Assembly (NCBI GenBank): GCA_018378775.1
Contig: JAGZWV010000026.1
Span: 1-26,690, forward strand
Source: Collinsella sp.
Lineage (GTDB): Bacteria > Actinomycetota > Coriobacteriia > Coriobacteriales > Coriobacteriaceae
Length of the DNA stretch: 26,690 bases
Direction of reading: 5' to 3'
The position numbers were made by a program, and so were the translations under genes. Under the pieces are notes generated by a model. That model ran no database searches. It saw only the letters and a list, made by a program, of their open reading frames with translations, and had not been told where the DNA came from. Shown one piece after another: positions 25,333 to 26,690 of the stretch; position 1 is the stretch's first letter, and every line of letters begins with the position of its first letter.

Positions 25333-25370
25333 GGCAAACGGTTGACATATGCCGGCGAACGGTCAACAGA
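25333..25370. promoter_or_regulatory. two further LacI-type sites, inverted
   Basis: GGCAAACGGTTGACATATG (25333-25351) and GGCGAACGGTCAACAGA (25354-25370) match the complement of the operators at 25267 and 25284. They lie between the repressor stop and the operon promoter. Confidence 0.6.
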
Positions 25371-25403
25371 GGCGTTTGAGGAATTCTTTTGGCACGGGAT
25401 GAA

Positions 25404-26414
25404 CTACGCGGTTTTGCCCTCAATGAGTTCAACGGGGAGCTTGATATTCGATTCGGGATTATCGCCGTTAATAAGAGCGATGATGGATTGCGCCGCGAGC
25501 TCTCCGATGCGATCGATATCTTGACGTACGGTTGTTAAGTCAGGCATAAACGTCATAGTTCGGCGGGCACCATCCGCGCCCACGACCTTAATATCGTCTG
25601 GAGCGCTCAAGCCGCGCTGCTTCATCACGTTGAGACAGATGGCCGCCATCGTATCGTCTCCCGCAAAGATGCCGTCAATATCGGGGTTCTCATCGAGGAT
25701 CTTCGCAACGACCGCGCCCTTTTCGTCGTCGGGCTTAACGAACTCAACCTCACGGACAAGCGCGGACAAACCGGCCTGCTCAACAACATCGAGGTAGGCA
25801 TCGGTACGCTTATTGGCAGGCATGCGCATGCGGCTATTGCTGCGCAGGCACAGGATACGCCTGCAGCCGTCATCAATCAGACGGCGCGTGGCGAGCTCGC
25901 CAATGCCATAGCTGTCACTTGCAATCTGGACAGAGCCCTCGCCAAGATCGCAGTCGATGCCAACCAGGCTCAAGCCCATCTCGGCATATGCCTCGGCACC
26001 GATATTGAGGGAGTTGACGATGACGCCGTCGACCATATTGCGGCGGAGCATGTCAATATAGGAACGCTCAAGATCGGGTCGATTGGCGCTGTTGCACAGC
26101 AACATCTTAAAGCCGTTTTCCGCTAACGTGCGCTCGACCGCCTGCACAACCTGAGCATGGAACGGGCTGCTCACAAAGGGAACGATCATACCGATAAGAT
26201 TCAGGCGACCGTTGAGCATGGCACGGGCGATATCGTTGGGCGTATAGTTGATGCGCTCCATCGCGGCATGGACCTTATCGCGGGTCTCTTGGCTAATATA
26301 GCCGCGATTATTAAGCACGCGAGATACCGTAGTAGGCGAAACCCCCGCCACCGCCGCAACTTCCTTGATGCCAGGCTTAGCCGTATCCTTAGAACGAGCA
26401 CTCTCGCGAGCCAT
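25404..26414 (-). CDS. LacI-family transcriptional repressor of the fructoside operon
   Basis: 336 aa. The helix-turn-helix GIKEVAAVAGVSPTTVSRVL lies at 15-34, the hinge helix motif NDIARAMLNGR near 60-70, and a sugar-binding periplasmic-protein-like domain follows (IGMIVPFVSSPFHAQVV to the end). It would release DNA on binding a sugar or sugar phosphate. GGGAGG is five bases ahead of the ATG at 26414; an in-frame ATG at 26435 lies before that site. Upstream of the sugar genes on the same strand, with a matching operator just ahead of its own start, so autoregulation is likely. Confidence 0.93.
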   Translation of the reverse strand: MARESARSKDTAKPGIKEVAAVAGVSPTTVSRVLNNRGYISQETRDKVHAAMERINYTPNDIARAMLNGRLNLIGMIVPFVSSPFHAQVVQAVERTLAENGFKMLLCNSANRPDLERSYIDMLRRNMVDGVIVNSLNIGAEAYAEMGLSLVGIDCDLGEGSVQIASDSYGIGELATRRLIDDGCRRILCLRSNSRMRMPANKRTDAYLDVVEQAGLSALVREVEFVKPDDEKGAVVAKILDENPDIDGIFAGDDTMAAICLNVMKQRGLSAPDDIKVVGADGARRTMTFMPDLTTVRQDIDRIGELAAQSIIALINGDNPESNIKLPVELIEGKTA

Positions 26415-26433
26415 AGCACCCTCCCCCATCAAC

Positions 26434-26450
26434 ATGTCATACGTTTACAT
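26434..26450. promoter_or_regulatory. LacI-type operator ahead of the repressor gene
   Basis: ATGTCATACGTTTACAT matches the operator pattern TATGTCAAACGTTTTCA closely and lies about 20 bases upstream of the repressor start. Confidence 0.65.
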
Positions 26451-26572
26451 ACGAACAAAGCATACCCCAACAACAGCGGGAAGACGGTAACAGCACAAGT
26501 AAGTAAACGACTCATCCAAATAATTAGGAGAGTTCCGCCTAAAGGGTGACTCCAAAGGACCCCACATGGCCG

Positions 26573-26594
26573 GTTTTGGGTTATTTCCCAAAAC
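26573..26594. repeat. 8-bp perfect hairpin upstream of the repressor gene
   Basis: GTTTTGGG (26573-26580) and CCCAAAAC (26587-26594) with a 6-nt loop. No gene is visible from 26451 to the window end. Confidence 0.5.
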
Positions 26595-26690
26595 ATCCCG
26601 CACTGATATCTTCTGTATTGAAGACGTCGATGGTGCACCCGTATACCATTGACGTCGACACCATCAGATGCGGACCGCGCGGTGACCCCA

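Noticed and set aside
23829..25379. A 516-codon open frame on the plus strand opposite the GH32-like gene
   Set aside because: No recognisable motifs and no binding site; the minus-strand frame has clear GH32 motifs. Long antisense frames are expected in GC-rich coding DNA. The same holds for 4142-5095, 8876-9979, 11694-12884, 13121-14197 and 22698-23822.

Overview
The window looks like chromosome from a Collinsella-type member of the Coriobacteriia (gut Actinomycetota). This is inferred from high GC content, strong GGAGG-type ribosome binding sites, the mix of actinobacterial and Firmicutes-like gene families, and many intergenic palindromic repeats. No database was searched, so the genus is a judgement.

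Layout. 1-2,420: a small conserved hypothetical gene, a membrane-anchored XRE regulator, and copies of intergenic repeats, including an exact 63-bp direct repeat. 2,420-5,892: an ABC exporter (FtsX/MacB-type permease plus ATPase). 6,094-6,802: a GyrI-like gene behind a perfect LexA/SOS-box palindrome. 6,905-7,535: a decayed Abi_2 (AbiF/AbiD-like HEPN) gene preceded by an RNA-like hairpin, joined directly to the C-terminal remnant of a ClC chloride channel gene. 7,600-8,178: an Ogt-type DNA alkyltransferase. 8,338-8,800: two large nested palindromes. 8,819-14,113: an aspartate/threonine cluster, asd and lysC on the minus strand, thrC and thrB on the plus strand, with palindromes before and after thrB. 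14,400-15,810: a DUF3990 (ADP-ribosyltransferase-like) plus XRE pair behind a 47-bp perfect palindrome that contains two operator-like sites. 15,841-19,490: engB, mtnN, a class A beta-lactamase-fold serine hydrolase and pflA, all on the minus strand. 19,665-20,519: a DegV protein. 20,797-26,414: a fructoside/sucrose module (scrB-type GH32, PTS EIIBC, an atypical GH32-like hydrolase and a LacI regulator) with an array of at least five LacI-type operators.

How it works together. The amino-acid block converts aspartate to threonine, with the homoserine dehydrogenase step missing here. The sugar module would phosphorylate and import a fructoside and split it in the cytoplasm; the LacI protein would repress it, because two operators cover the likely promoter. 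The most interesting material is accessory: the SOS-boxed GyrI-like gene near ogt (a possible DNA-damage protection island), the Abi_2 remnant whose upstream RNA-like hairpin exposes an 8-nt sequence complementary to the Abi ribosome binding site, and the DUF3990/XRE pair whose palindrome could serve as both terminator and double operator.
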